From: Bacillus sp. A301a_S52
GTDB taxonomy: Bacteria; Bacillota; Bacilli; Bacillales; Salisediminibacteriaceae
Reading direction: 5' to 3'
Assembly (NCBI GenBank): GCA_024701455.1
Contig: JABXYP010000001.1
Span: 4,344,001 to 4,408,000, forward strand
DNA: 64,000 nucleotides
The notes below the pieces were generated by a model. That model was not told where the DNA came from. It ran no database searches and saw only the letters and a list, made by a program, of their open reading frames with translations. Each line of letters begins with the position of its first letter. Position 1 is the stretch's first letter. Position numbers and translations under genes: made by a program. This document shows, piece after piece, positions 17,759 to 26,985 of this stretch.

Positions 17759-18489
17759 GTACATTTCTTACCTTTTTAAAAATTGAGGGAAAACTCGTTT
17801 GGAAGGGCATCGATATTCTAATTTTTGGAATCTGTTTCCCTATCATTTTAGCCACACTATTTGGTTATCTACTGAGTAATGACGGATTAGCAGGTGCTTC
17901 CAATTTTGAATTATCGTATGCAGCCGTAATTACAATTGGTGTACTGGCAACAGGAGTTATGGGCATACCATTGACCATTGCAGATTACCGTCACCGAGGG
18001 ATTTTAAAGAGATTCCAAGTGACACCTGTTTCACCTCTCCAAATTCTATTTGCTCAAGGTTTGATTCAGCTTTCTTCAGCACTTGTATCATTTATTGGTG
18101 TCACACTTGTTTATCATCTATTATTTGATTATGAACTAAAAGGCTCTTGGACGATATTCCTTATGACCTACACTTTTGTCATTGTAGCGATGTATAGTAT
18201 TGGGATTTTCATCGGAAGCTTAGTACCTGACCAAAAGTCAGCAAATGTCTGGAGCTCTGTTGCTTACTTTACAATGTTGCTGTTTTCAGGAGCAACAATT
18301 CCGTATGAAACCATGCCTCGATTCTTCCAATGGATAATGGATATTTTACCCCTTGCTCATGGAATACATTTATTAAAGCAGGCAAGTACAGGAGGATCAC
18401 TAACAGATGGTCTATTCCATATCGTGATTTTAGCTCTATGTATTGTCATTGGATTAGGTGGAGCGATTAAATATTTCAAATGGAAGTAG
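17755..18489 (+). CDS. ABC-2 type transporter permease
   Basis: The 244-residue protein has about six predicted membrane helices (for example LIFGICFPIILATLFGYL and SVAYFTMLLFSGATIPYETM). The latter resembles the conserved ABC-2 motif near the fifth helix (FSGATIPYETMP). It overlaps the ATP-binding gene by 4 bases and almost abuts the regulator gene, indicating one operon. The substrate is unknown; exporters of this type often carry antibiotics. Confidence 0.9.
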   Translation: MSTFLTFLKIEGKLVWKGIDILIFGICFPIILATLFGYLLSNDGLAGASNFELSYAAVITIGVLATGVMGIPLTIADYRHRGILKRFQVTPVSPLQILFAQGLIQLSSALVSFIGVTLVYHLLFDYELKGSWTIFLMTYTFVIVAMYSIGIFIGSLVPDQKSANVWSSVAYFTMLLFSGATIPYETMPRFFQWIMDILPLAHGIHLLKQASTGGSLTDGLFHIVILALCIVIGLGGAIKYFKWK

Positions 18490-18498
18490 GTGTGTCGG

Positions 18499-19230
18499 GT
18501 GTACAAAACAAAGGAAATTGCAGCACTTGTTGGGGTACACCCCAACACTGTGCGCATTTATGAGGAATGGGGATTTATATCACCTGTACCAAGACAAACA
18601 AATGGCTACCGTATCTATTCAGATATCCATTTGTTACAGTTAAACGTCGCACGAACGCTCTTTCGCTGTGAAATTGTGCAAGGAGATCTTCGAAAAAGAG
18701 CTCGTGCCATTGTATATGCTTGCGGCAAAGAAAATTTTACAAAGGCTAATCAACTAACTATAGACTATCTTGCCAAGTTAGAACGCGATTATGATCATGC
18801 CTTGTCTGCTGCAAAAGTTGTGGAGAAATGGTTGAGAGAAGAACCTACTGTTAGTACATGTACTTCTTCTCGGAAAGATGTGGCACTGCTTCTAGATACT
18901 ACATCTGAAGCTATACGAAATTGGGAACGTAACGGACTTATTACCGTTCCGAGACTGCACAACGGTAACCGAGCATATGGTGAACGAGAAATTGAGCAAC
19001 TACGAGTTATTCGTAGTTTAAGAAGTGCCCATTACTCAATTAATGCCATTTTACGTTTACTCAACCAAATCCATCAACCAAGCCCTGATATTGTTGCAAT
19101 TTTAAATACACCAACAGATGAAGAAGATATTGTGTCAGTAACAGACCAATTAGGTAAATCATTACTAGATGCCATAGCAGATGCAAAAGATACATTAGCT
19201 TTGATTCATGAAAAAACCACTTTCCAATAA
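18499..19230 (+). CDS. Double MerR-type DNA-binding regulator
   Basis: Two MerR-like winged helix domains lie in one chain. The first is YKTKEIAALVGVHPNTVRIY...NGYRIYS near the N-terminus; the second is RKDVALLLDTTSEAIRNWER...NRAYGEREIEQLRVI in the second half, joined by a helical linker. A GTG at 18499 is favoured over GTG at 18490 because GGAAGTAGG sits at the right distance. The gene directly follows the ABC permease and is probably co-transcribed, so it likely autoregulates the exporter operon, perhaps on binding the exported compound. Single-chain tandem MerR proteins would not need the usual homodimer. Confidence 0.82.
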   Translation: MYKTKEIAALVGVHPNTVRIYEEWGFISPVPRQTNGYRIYSDIHLLQLNVARTLFRCEIVQGDLRKRARAIVYACGKENFTKANQLTIDYLAKLERDYDHALSAAKVVEKWLREEPTVSTCTSSRKDVALLLDTTSEAIRNWERNGLITVPRLHNGNRAYGEREIEQLRVIRSLRSAHYSINAILRLLNQIHQPSPDIVAILNTPTDEEDIVSVTDQLGKSLLDAIADAKDTLALIHEKTTFQ

Positions 19231-19500
19231 GGATCTAAAAATTGACTTAAATTCCATTTATTAAGAAGTGGAAAAATTTGATTTTCAAGTGCTCCTTCCA
19301 AGTATTTGTACGCAAATAACGGAAAGAACGGAATACTTGTGTAAGGTATGTGCCAAGCACATTCCAACAAAGCAATCGTTATTCGAAAGAAGTCACTGTG
19401 AAATGTTAAGGAGCGAAACCCCCTAAAGAAATTCATCATTTTTTATTTCTAATGTCAACTTGCTTTTTAAGCTTACTCATCTCAATATTGATCTCGATTT
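19231..19500. other. Unassigned stretch next to att2
   Basis: A 77-codon minus-strand frame (19206-19439) overlaps the end of the MerR gene and contains an aromatic-rich segment that I cannot assign. There is no ribosome site. It may be a remnant of a mobile gene, and no functional gene is called. Confidence 0.3.
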
Positions 19501-19557
19501 TCTGTTTACCATCACTTGTGATACGGTTCACCGTGGTTATTTAAGAGGCAAAAAAAG
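19500..19557 (+). other. Left attachment site of the SCC-like island (att2) with inverted-repeat arm
   Basis: CTTGTGATACGGTTCACC (19515-19532) repeats the rlmH 3' end. On the minus strand it encodes G-E-P-Y-H-K-stop with codons CAC AAG TGA. The central TC is at 19528-19529. Exactly 14 bases to its right begins AGAGGCAAAAAAAG (19544-19557), whose perfect complement lies 14 bases left of the TC in the right-hand site (35196-35209). Confidence 0.8.
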
Positions 19558-19599
19558 GACAGGATTCAGTTTGTCTCCTGTCCTTTTTTCCTATACTAT

Positions 19600-20850
19600 T
19601 TAAAGGAACGTCATTAATATTGTCACACCTATACCTAAAAAAGTAGTAACTAAAGTAGCTACTGCAACATTTATTATCAGGTTTTCTTTTCCAACCGCAT
19701 ATAAAATATTTATGTGGTTTAAACATTCTGTATAAATTGTCTCATATTTTTTGACGTATTTGTTATTTGTGAAATAGATTTCTTTTTCCTCTCCCCCATA
19801 AAACGCTCTCCAGTCTTTCACCTCACTATGTTCTACTGATTGATAACTCAGGTGTAGTTTATTGTCATTTATAGCCCTAATTTTATTTACAAGCCATTTA
19901 TAATCCTTGGATGATATTTTATTTTTGGCTTCATTAAAATATTTATTCATTTTTTGGTTTAATTCGTTATGTTCAATTCTTTCGAATAGAAAATAATAAA
20001 AATCCATTCTGAAATTACTTAAAATGCTTGTAAATGTAAATGGGGAGTAACGCTTACCCGTAAAGTAAAGCTCCATCTTTAATCCTTCACGTTCTGTCTT
20101 ATCTGTAATCAAGTATTGTTCACCGTTACGGATCTCGTATGTCTCTCTTAGAAATACATCTCTAAATGACTCTTTTTCTGTAGGATTTTCAGGATAATTT
20201 ATTACTTTTAGTGTTGGTAATTTGTAAATTAAACCATAGTTTAAATAAGAAATTTCCATTATTTTTGATTGAACAGTAAAATCAAGTAGTTCTTCAAACA
20301 TTCTATGTACGTCACTATACCCCATTGTTTCTATTGTGTGTTCAAGGTTGTAATATCCAATAAATTTTCTCTTATATAAATAATTCTTGTTATCCTCAAT
20401 AAATTCAAGGAGCATGTTATTATCCATTATCTTGTTGAAGGAAACCCTAAACTCAACGACTGCTTGATTATTGTTTACCTGTGTAAAAGAAGCGTCTACT
20501 TCTCTTATATATTTATCTTCTAAGAATTTTACTGTCGCTAAACTGGATTGGCTTGAACCTGCATATTGAAGAGAAAAATAATTAAGGTCTCTTATCTTTT
20601 TTGGTCTATAACTTAAATCTACTTGGTATCTGTCCCCATTTAATTTTGAAATTCCTTTTATCAGTTTATTCATAGCTTTATTTCCATAGGTATCCAGTAA
20701 AGTAAAACCCCACACCTTTAATAAAGCCTTTGATTCAAGGAACTCTCTGTAACGTTCATCTTTTTCAATATACTCCTGATATTCTGAGCTTTTTATTTTC
20801 TCTATCAACTTGTCGATATAAATTCTTCTTCTTTTTTGATGATTTACTCT
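19600..20850 (-). CDS. Unknown protein with C-terminal membrane helix
   Basis: I do not recognise this ~416-residue protein. Most of it is soluble, charged and rich in aromatic residues and lysine. The last ~24 residues (NLIINVAVATLVTTFLGIGV and onward) form one membrane helix ending the protein, a tail-anchor-like layout. The start may be the ATG at 20850 or at 20865. It is the first gene inside the left end of the island and reads toward att2. Tail-anchored unknown proteins inside restriction islands are sometimes defence effectors, but nothing in the sequence proves that. Confidence 0.65.
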   Translation of the reverse strand, partial: RVNHQKRRRIYIDKLIEKIKSSEYQEYIEKDERYREFLESKALLKVWGFTLLDTYGNKAMNKLIKGISKLNGDRYQVDLSYRPKKIRDLNYFSLQYAGSSQSSLATVKFLEDKYIREVDASFTQVNNNQAVVEFRVSFNKIMDNNMLLEFIEDNKNYLYKRKFIGYYNLEHTIETMGYSDVHRMFEELLDFTVQSKIMEISYLNYGLIYKLPTLKVINYPENPTEKESFRDVFLRETYEIRNGEQYLITDKTEREGLKMELYFTGKRYSPFTFTSILSNFRMDFYYFLFERIEHNELNQKMNKYFNEAKNKISSKDYKWLVNKIRAINDNKLHLSYQSVEHSEVKDWRAFYGGEEKEIYFTNNKYVKKYETIYTECLNHINILYAVGKENLIINVAVATLVTTFLGIGVTILMTFL

Positions 20851-20974
20851 CATGAAAACTATCATCCCTTATATCATGTTTATATTTTTTCCTCTAAACC
20901 TATAACACTTCATAGAATATTACAAAATAAGCCACTGTATATTTAAAACAGCGGCCATGATACTCATTTTCTTA

Positions 20975-21967
20975 TTACTTTAGTCTATTGTCCCTTACAA
21001 ATTTTTCAAAGTCACTTTCTTTATTCTGTGTGATTCGAATTTGCTTATATTTTTCGTACTCTTGTGTCGCTAACTTCTCAGCAACTTCCTTCGAGACTTT
21101 CCCTGCATTCTGTAATATATCATGTTCGTTAAACTGCAAGAAAGCATTTAGTTTATCTGTCCAATCTTTCATATACATGATCTGATTACGTTCAGCTTGG
21201 CTTTCTGCATAATCTAAATACATTGTAACGATACGATTAAGTTGTTTGATTTCCTTTTCAGATAAATAGTTCTTTGCCACAGTGATATCACTCTTACGAA
21301 TGTTATCACCTTTCCAAGTAGTTAAGCCCATATTTTCTTTCGTAGCATCTGCCCTATTTGCAACGATTTCCGAAGCTGTTAGACCTGTAATTGCAAAGTG
21401 TAATTTATTTTGAACGGTGGCAAAAAACTCCTTCGAGATTTCTGCTTTAGCATCATAATCAACTGCTGTAGCATAAATGTCTGTAATCTTTAAGTAAAAT
21501 CTTTTCTCTGATGCACGTATATCTCTAATACGTTCCAGAAGTTCATCAAAGTAATCTTGTCCAAAGTTTCGCATTTCCTTCAAGCGATCGTCATCCATCG
21601 TAAAGCCTTTTACCAGATATTCATTCAGACGCTCTGTTGCCCACTGGCGGAATTGTGTACCACGATGGGAACGGACACGATAGCCAATTGCAAGAATCAT
21701 TTCGAGGTTGTAAAATGAAACTTCCCGTTCAACCTCACGTTTACCCTCGATTTGAACTATTCGGTTTTTCCGAATAGTTGCCGATTCCTGCAATTCTCCT
21801 TCTACATAGATGTTCTTTATATGTTCGTTTATCGTGTTGACACCTTTTTGGTAAAGCTCAGCAATTGCCTTCTGTGTCATCCAAACCGTTTCATTTTCTA
21901 AGCGAACATCTATTTTGGTGTTTCCTTCTTCTGTTTGGTAAATCAGAATGTTAGTTTCATTAATCAT
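20975..21967 (-). CDS. RhuM-family protein
   Basis: The 330-residue protein begins ILIYQTEEGNTKIDVRLENE with ETVWMTQKAIAELY and contains IGYRVRSHRGTQFRQWATERL, both hallmarks of the RhuM family. RhuM was named from a Salmonella pathogenicity island, and homologues are very often found beside type I restriction genes. The molecular function is unknown, with an N-terminal DNA-binding-like domain. GGGAGGAAC precedes the ATG. Its presence 2 kb from hsdS fits that recurring association. Confidence 0.9.
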   Translation of the reverse strand: MINETNILIYQTEEGNTKIDVRLENETVWMTQKAIAELYQKGVNTINEHIKNIYVEGELQESATIRKNRIVQIEGKREVEREVSFYNLEMILAIGYRVRSHRGTQFRQWATERLNEYLVKGFTMDDDRLKEMRNFGQDYFDELLERIRDIRASEKRFYLKITDIYATAVDYDAKAEISKEFFATVQNKLHFAITGLTASEIVANRADATKENMGLTTWKGDNIRKSDITVAKNYLSEKEIKQLNRIVTMYLDYAESQAERNQIMYMKDWTDKLNAFLQFNEHDILQNAGKVSKEVAEKLATQEYEKYKQIRITQNKESDFEKFVRDNRLK

Positions 21968-22428
21968 TAGCGTTCCTCCCCGATTTTCTTTTATCTATGT
22001 TGTCTCCATTCTCTTTCATTACTATCTATTATTATAGCATGCCATACCAGGATAAGTGTTGCGAGGTAAGCGTGAAACAAGAGGCACTATGTTGCTATAA
22101 CTGATTATGTAAACAATTACTGATACATAAATGTTTACATTTCCTCAAACCTTTTAGTAATCTAATATAAAATCTTTTATGTAACATTTTTCGTATACTT
22201 ATATGATTTTAAATCTGTTTTAGCAAACAATTTAATACTAATAATTGCTTACACTTTCTAATTTACTTCCACAACAGTAATGATTTTCGATTCAGAATCA
22301 TTAAAATGATACAATTGAACAAATACAATAGAAAATAGAATGGTTTCTTCCATTGTTTATTTTTTACTATAATTTTGATAAACAAAAAAGGAAACAGAAC
22401 TCGTTCCCTCTCTTGTAAGCCATTTTAT
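21968..22428. other. AT-rich intergenic region, no gene seen
   Basis: About 460 bases, very AT-rich, separating rhuM from the small-protein/regulator pair. I see no RNA gene, repeat or strong terminator in it. Confidence 0.4.
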
Positions 22429-22875
22429 TTACACCTTAATGTTCTTAATTCCAGTAACAGCAAACCTGTTTATCTCCATAATTGTTGGTCGCTCTTCCAC
22501 CTTCATTGCATTGGAGACATAGAATGTAACTTCCTTTACTCCTCTTTGGAATTTCTCTCTCGTTCCGATAGGAAAATAACCCTCATATTTATATTGACCA
22601 AATTCAACTGAAAATTTTTGTGAATCAGTCATTATAAACCTTGCCTTTGTTTCTTTGTCACGATACTCTTTCATAAACCTATTATCAGTGATCTTTCTTA
22701 CGTCTTGTCCTAAATTAAGTCTTTGTTTTGAAACAAGTTCCAATTCCATGTTTGCCATTATACCTTGTACCACTTCATTGTAAATGTCTTCTCTCTCAAT
22801 GAGTGACAGCATGATTATAGCTTTTTTCTTTGCAATAGCTACCGATAACAAAATATCCTCATTATCATTCTTCAC
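22429..22875 (-). CDS. Unknown 148-residue protein coupled to an XRE regulator
   Basis: I do not recognise this protein. The N-terminal part is alpha-helical with DILLSVAIAKKKAIIMLSLI. The C-terminal half is probably beta-rich (KFSVEFGQYKYEGYF, VTFYVSNAMKVE). Its start overlaps the upstream XRE-type gene by 11 bases, so the pair is translationally coupled like many toxin-antitoxin or repressor-partner pairs. That comparison concerns gene layout only. Confidence 0.6.
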   Translation of the reverse strand: MKNDNEDILLSVAIAKKKAIIMLSLIEREDIYNEVVQGIMANMELELVSKQRLNLGQDVRKITDNRFMKEYRDKETKARFIMTDSQKFSVEFGQYKYEGYFPIGTREKFQRGVKEVTFYVSNAMKVEERPTIMEINRFAVTGIKNIKV

Positions 22876-23125
22876 CCTGTTCTCCCCCTTGATCCATTAA
22901 TAACAAATCAACTAACGTTGTAACCTGGACTGAGTACACCACTGCCAGGGAATGTATCAGTCTCATTGTTGGATTTCTCCTTTTCCCTTGTTCCAATCGG
23001 TGTAAATAACTCGGAGTAATTCCTCCCGATTGCTGTTCTACTTCACAAAGACTCCATCCCTTTCTTGTTCGACATCTCAGTAGAAACTCTCCAAATAAAC
23101 TCCTATCATTCTGCACATTATTCAT
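22865..23125 (-). CDS. XRE-family helix-turn-helix regulator
   Basis: A ~86-residue protein almost entirely made of a Cro/C1-type helix-turn-helix: LLRCRTRKGWSLCEVEQQSG and ITPSYLHRLEQGKRRNPTM. The ATG at 23125 is chosen because GAAGGTGAAG precedes it; the longer reading lacks a site. It lies 186 bases from, and is divergent to, the 158-residue DNA-binding protein, and probably represses its own operon. Confidence 0.8.
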   Translation of the reverse strand: MNNVQNDRSLFGEFLLRCRTRKGWSLCEVEQQSGGITPSYLHRLEQGKRRNPTMRLIHSLAVVYSVQVTTLVDLLLMDQGGEQGEE

Positions 23126-23311
23126 TTCTTCACCTTCTAATCTTGTTTTTTCGTTTAACACCTGATGAATATACATCTATATATGATAGTTGTTAGACTT
23201 GAAAAAAATTCAGTTTCATCAGTGATATTGTCGAAAAACAGCATGAATTAAGGGGTTTCTGTATAAGATAGGATAACTACTAATAAACTACCAAAAGAAA
23301 GGAGAATCGAA

Positions 23312-23788
23312 TTGAATAGAGAAGAATTTATTACTCTATCACCTGAAAGAAGAGTGGAAGAGGTAAATCATTTGCTAAAGAAGCACACACTTAGGGAAAT
23401 TGCAGCTACCCTAAATTTTGCGTATTCAACCTTTACAACAGAAATTAGAAACAACGGAGAGTACCAGTACAATAAGAAAAGTAAGCAGTATGTCAAAGCG
23501 AATGTGGTTGGAGATAAAAAGGAAGTAAACAGTGAGACAATAACGTTTATTGATGAGAATAAGGTAATCCTTCAACGGTTGATTGAAATGTATCAATCTA
23601 ACAATCTACTTCTACTTGACGAGAGGGTTTACAGCAAAAATGCTAAGTTTGAAAACAAGAGCATTAAAATGAACAAAGACATCTACAAGGAGTTTAGCCT
23701 TTTCTGTGATACTCACTATAATCATTTAAAATTGCAAGATTTGATTTCACAAGCAATCCTGGATTTTACGGAACGATATAAGCGTTAA
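23312..23788 (+). CDS. Putative DNA-binding protein with N-terminal HTH and C-terminal RHH-like segment
   Basis: A TTG start at 23312 follows AAAGGAG at good spacing. Residues ~1-45 (RVEEVNHLLKKHTLREIAAT, then LNFAYSTFTTEI) look like a helix-turn-helix. The last ~45 residues (KSIKMNKDIYKEFSLFCDTH) resemble a ribbon-helix-helix or plasmid control region. Proteins of this build occur on Bacillus plasmids and integrative elements. Its exact role in the island (copy control, partition or regulation) is unknown. It converges on hsdS across a shared terminator. Confidence 0.6.
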   Translation: MNREEFITLSPERRVEEVNHLLKKHTLREIAATLNFAYSTFTTEIRNNGEYQYNKKSKQYVKANVVGDKKEVNSETITFIDENKVILQRLIEMYQSNNLLLLDERVYSKNAKFENKSIKMNKDIYKEFSLFCDTHYNHLKLQDLISQAILDFTERYKR

Positions 23789-23789
23789 A

Positions 23790-23825
23790 AACAAGAAAAG
23801 AGCCGAGATGGCTCTTTTTCTTGTT
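23790..23825. terminator. Bidirectional terminator between the HTH gene and hsdS
   Basis: AACAAGAAAAGAGCC (23790-23804) pairs with GGCTCTTTTTCTTGTT (23810-23825). T-runs occur on both strands, serving the two convergent transcripts. The hsdS stop overlaps its last bases. Confidence 0.9.
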
Positions 23826-25518
23826 ATATGACATTCATCAGTGATTTAGACAATGACTTTGTTGCGTTTGCTTTTTCTGTAACTCTAACTTCATATTGCT
23901 CTATGATCTTGAATAGACTTTTCACCTTACCCATAATTCTTACTTGCTCTTCAAATGGCGGGATTGCAATAACAAACCTTGATAGTTTAGCCATACTTAA
24001 ACCTTCTCTTGAAGCACCAACTTGTACACGCATTACTTCGCTTTGAAAATAAGGTGAAATTATACAAGTATGAATGAACCTTCTTACACTTTCATTAACT
24101 AAACGTATTATGGCAACGTGTTGATTAACATTAGCCGTATCAAAATCATCGGGAACAAGTGAACTCCTACCGATTGAAGCTCCTGTTATATTTAGAAGGA
24201 TATCCTTTTCCTTAACAGCACTTCCGCTCATACTCTCATGTGTTTCTTCCGTTATACAAGCTATTCCATCTAATAATAAACCACTATTCCATACATTTTG
24301 AGAACGTATAAACTTTACACCATTTTGTACATAATTTTTTTCCCCACCAGACGGAGTCTTACCTGCCCCCAATTTGGTAGTAATATGTCCTAATCTCACC
24401 CATTCCCATCCCTGTGGAAGTTCATATGGAAATTCATCCTCCGAAATCGGTGGTAACAGCTTTTCTTTCTTGATTTTCTTTTCTGCTATCAAACGCTCTT
24501 TCTCTTGCTTTATCTTCTCTATCAATACCGAAGCAGGTTCTTCATTCACATTTTGCTCTACCAACTTACCTTGGACAGCAAGGCTTAGGATGCTGTTCCG
24601 CATTTGAGCAATGCTTTCTTTATCATTGCAAAGGTGGCCCATGTTTTCAATAGCAAAGCGAAGATCATTCAGTTGCTCAGGATTACTATGATCTTGTAGC
24701 TTTGTAAAGACACTTTTGTTTAATATTACTGATGTTGTTTGCTTTTTAACGATATCAGAAAATAGTCGGTCGCATTGGTCATATAAACTCTCTATTTTTT
24801 CCACAATACGTTTTTGTTCATGTAATGGTGGAATAGGTATAAGAGTTCTTTTAACTCTGTCTATATTTAGATTTCTTACACCTGTTCCAACTGCTTTATC
24901 TTCAAATTGGGTCATACTACCATTTAAAAAGAAGAGAAGCAATTCATCGAATATCAAATTATCAAAAATGTTAAACGACAACCAACCATCATGAATACAA
25001 CCATCTATTCCCAAGATATATGCTTTCCCAAAGCTCATACTGTTGGACATAATTAAAGATCCTGCTTTTAAGTAGACAGATTTTTTTGCACCTTCCAAAG
25101 TTACTTTCTCTTTCGTCGATGTAATATATTTATTTCCTACAACCGAATCCCCTATCTTAATCCAAGGAATTCCATCACCTTCGTTAGTTAGGAAATTTTT
25201 GATAGGTCTTGGTGATGCTCCTCTGCGAATTTCTGTTACATCACTTAAAAATGCCCATTCCCATGATTCAGGTAATTCATAAGGTGCATTTATCTCTTGT
25301 GCATTACCGTTTACTTTTTTTTCCTTATATAATCCCTTAGCCTTTAATTGTTCTTTAACTTGTTGTATTTGTTCAAGTAATACGCTTGCAGATTCATCAT
25401 TCGGATCTTGCTCTACTAATTTCCCTTGCATAGCAAGTTGTAATATTAGTTTTTTCAGTTTGTCTACATCTTCAGGTATAGTTACTGCTTCATGGAAGTG
25501 TTCTAATAATGCCGTCAT
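23824..25518 (-). CDS. hsdS: Type I restriction-modification specificity subunit HsdS
   Basis: The 564-residue HsdS has two target-recognition domains, each starting with a PYELPxxWEW segment (ELPESWEWAFLSDV and ELPQGWEWVRLGHI) and each followed by a conserved helix. A repeated helical region (LILQLAMQGKLVEQDPNDE and ILSLAVQGKLVEQNVNEE) shows the internal duplication usual in HsdS. It sets the bipartite DNA target of the methylase/nuclease complex. The start overlaps the hsdM stop (ATGA). The target cannot be predicted by eye. Confidence 0.95.
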   Translation of the reverse strand: MTALLEHFHEAVTIPEDVDKLKKLILQLAMQGKLVEQDPNDESASVLLEQIQQVKEQLKAKGLYKEKKVNGNAQEINAPYELPESWEWAFLSDVTEIRRGASPRPIKNFLTNEGDGIPWIKIGDSVVGNKYITSTKEKVTLEGAKKSVYLKAGSLIMSNSMSFGKAYILGIDGCIHDGWLSFNIFDNLIFDELLLFFLNGSMTQFEDKAVGTGVRNLNIDRVKRTLIPIPPLHEQKRIVEKIESLYDQCDRLFSDIVKKQTTSVILNKSVFTKLQDHSNPEQLNDLRFAIENMGHLCNDKESIAQMRNSILSLAVQGKLVEQNVNEEPASVLIEKIKQEKERLIAEKKIKKEKLLPPISEDEFPYELPQGWEWVRLGHITTKLGAGKTPSGGEKNYVQNGVKFIRSQNVWNSGLLLDGIACITEETHESMSGSAVKEKDILLNITGASIGRSSLVPDDFDTANVNQHVAIIRLVNESVRRFIHTCIISPYFQSEVMRVQVGASREGLSMAKLSRFVIAIPPFEEQVRIMGKVKSLFKIIEQYEVRVTEKANATKSLSKSLMNVI

Positions 25519-26960
25519 ACTTTCGAACCTTCCTTTAAGATTTTCGATAATTCATCGACCAACTGCTGTTTTGCCTGCTTTACTTGTTCAACTGATTCCA
25601 TATATTGTTGTAATGCTACTACTGGATCAAGTAACTCCTCTTCTGTTGCATGTGGATTTTTGATGTCGAGATTGTAGTTTCTGCCTTTGACTTCATCAAT
25701 TGTTACCTTCCATGCGTATTCGCTTTCTTCCCTTTTCTCCCACCACTCTTTTTCTCGGTCAAATTCTTCTAATCGTATCGGGCGTGTCTTCGAATATGAT
25801 TTCTGTCCTTCTGGATAAGGGTGTTCAAAGTACCAAATCTCTTTTGTAGGCTCTCCCTTTGTAAAAAACAATAAATTGGTTCGAATCCCTGTGTACGGAG
25901 CAAAAACCCCGTTTGGAAGCCTTACAATCGTATGCAAATTGCATTCTTCCAGGAGTTTCTCTTTTATTCTTGTCTTTACACCTTCACCAAAAAGAAAGCC
26001 GTCTGGTAGTACAACAGCCCCTCTACCACCATCTTTTAGCAATGTCATGATAAGTACCATAAATAGGTCGGCTGTTTCTTTTGTACGAAAAGCCGTTGGG
26101 AAGTTGGCTTGGATGCCGTCTTCTTCAACACCTCCGAATGGTGGATTCGTGCAAATGACATCAACTTTATCCTTCGATCCGTAATCACGTATTGGGCGTG
26201 ACAACGAGTTGTCATGACGGATATTTGGAATATCTACATCATGTAGGATTAAATTTGTAACCGAAAGGACATGGGGCAATTGTTTCTTTTCAATTCCCAT
26301 GATTGAACTTTGAATGACTTTGCGTTCCTCGGCTGTGTTCGCTTGCTTCATTAAATGTTCAATCGAACTTTTTAGAAATCCACCTGTTCCCGTTGCAGGA
26401 TCAAGCACTTTTTCACCCAACTGAGGGTTTGTCATATCGACCATGAATTGCGTAACGGCTCTAACTGTGTAAAATTCGCCTGCGTTACCTGCTGATTGCA
26501 AATCCTTTAAAAACGCCTCATAAAAGTCATTGAATAAATGGCGATCTTCTGAGGTATTAAAGTCTATCTCATTGATTTTATTGATGATTTGACGGATAAG
26601 TGTCCCACTTTTCATGTAATTAAAGCTGTCTCGGAACACTTCTTTAACAATATAACCTCTTGTCCCTTCTTCCACATCAGGCAGTTCTTTTAACATTGGA
26701 AAGAGTTTATTGTTGACGAAATTTAATAATTCGTCTCCTGTCATGCCTTCTTCATCACTTGCCCAATTATGCCATCTAAGCTCTTCTGGTATAGGTGATT
26801 GATAATCGTCTTCTAATAGTTCTAACTCTTCTTCTTTATCAGCAAAAATCTTTAAAAATATCATCCAGACAAGCTGTGCAATACGTTGTGCATCACCATC
26901 TACACCACTGTCTTGCCTCATAATGTCCTGTATAGATTTTATAGCGTTTGAAATGCTCAT
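25515..26960 (-). CDS. hsdM: Type I restriction-modification methyltransferase HsdM
   Basis: The 481-residue N6-adenine methylase has motif I DPATGTGGFL, the catalytic NPPFGG (motif IV) and an N-terminal HsdM helical domain (SIQDIMRQDSGVDGDAQRIA). It pairs with HsdS to methylate the recognition sequence, and with HsdR for restriction. AGTTGGAGGAA precedes the ATG, which lies 25 bases after hsdR. The frame is intact. Confidence 0.96.
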   Translation of the reverse strand: MSISNAIKSIQDIMRQDSGVDGDAQRIAQLVWMIFLKIFADKEEELELLEDDYQSPIPEELRWHNWASDEEGMTGDELLNFVNNKLFPMLKELPDVEEGTRGYIVKEVFRDSFNYMKSGTLIRQIINKINEIDFNTSEDRHLFNDFYEAFLKDLQSAGNAGEFYTVRAVTQFMVDMTNPQLGEKVLDPATGTGGFLKSSIEHLMKQANTAEERKVIQSSIMGIEKKQLPHVLSVTNLILHDVDIPNIRHDNSLSRPIRDYGSKDKVDVICTNPPFGGVEEDGIQANFPTAFRTKETADLFMVLIMTLLKDGGRGAVVLPDGFLFGEGVKTRIKEKLLEECNLHTIVRLPNGVFAPYTGIRTNLLFFTKGEPTKEIWYFEHPYPEGQKSYSKTRPIRLEEFDREKEWWEKREESEYAWKVTIDEVKGRNYNLDIKNPHATEEELLDPVVALQQYMESVEQVKQAKQQLVDELSKILKEGSKV

Positions 26961-26985
26961 GTTGTTTCCTCCAACTACTCTCTAT

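Larger units (their letters stand above)
12415..19529. mobile_element. Putative older rlmH-targeted segment between two att copies, no recombinase
   Basis: This is the interval between att3 and att2, both rlmH 3'-end copies in direct orientation. It holds YdeI-like, VOC, WYL, serine hydrolase and ABC-exporter/MerR genes but no recombinase. Its two ends do not share the 14-bp arms seen in the neighbouring island. It could be the remnant of an earlier SCC-like insertion or cargo trapped between successive insertions. Confidence 0.4.

Noticed and set aside
19206..19439. 77-codon minus-strand frame considered a transposase fragment
   Set aside because: Aromatic-rich segment cannot be tied to any family by eye and lacks a start signal; left as unassigned.
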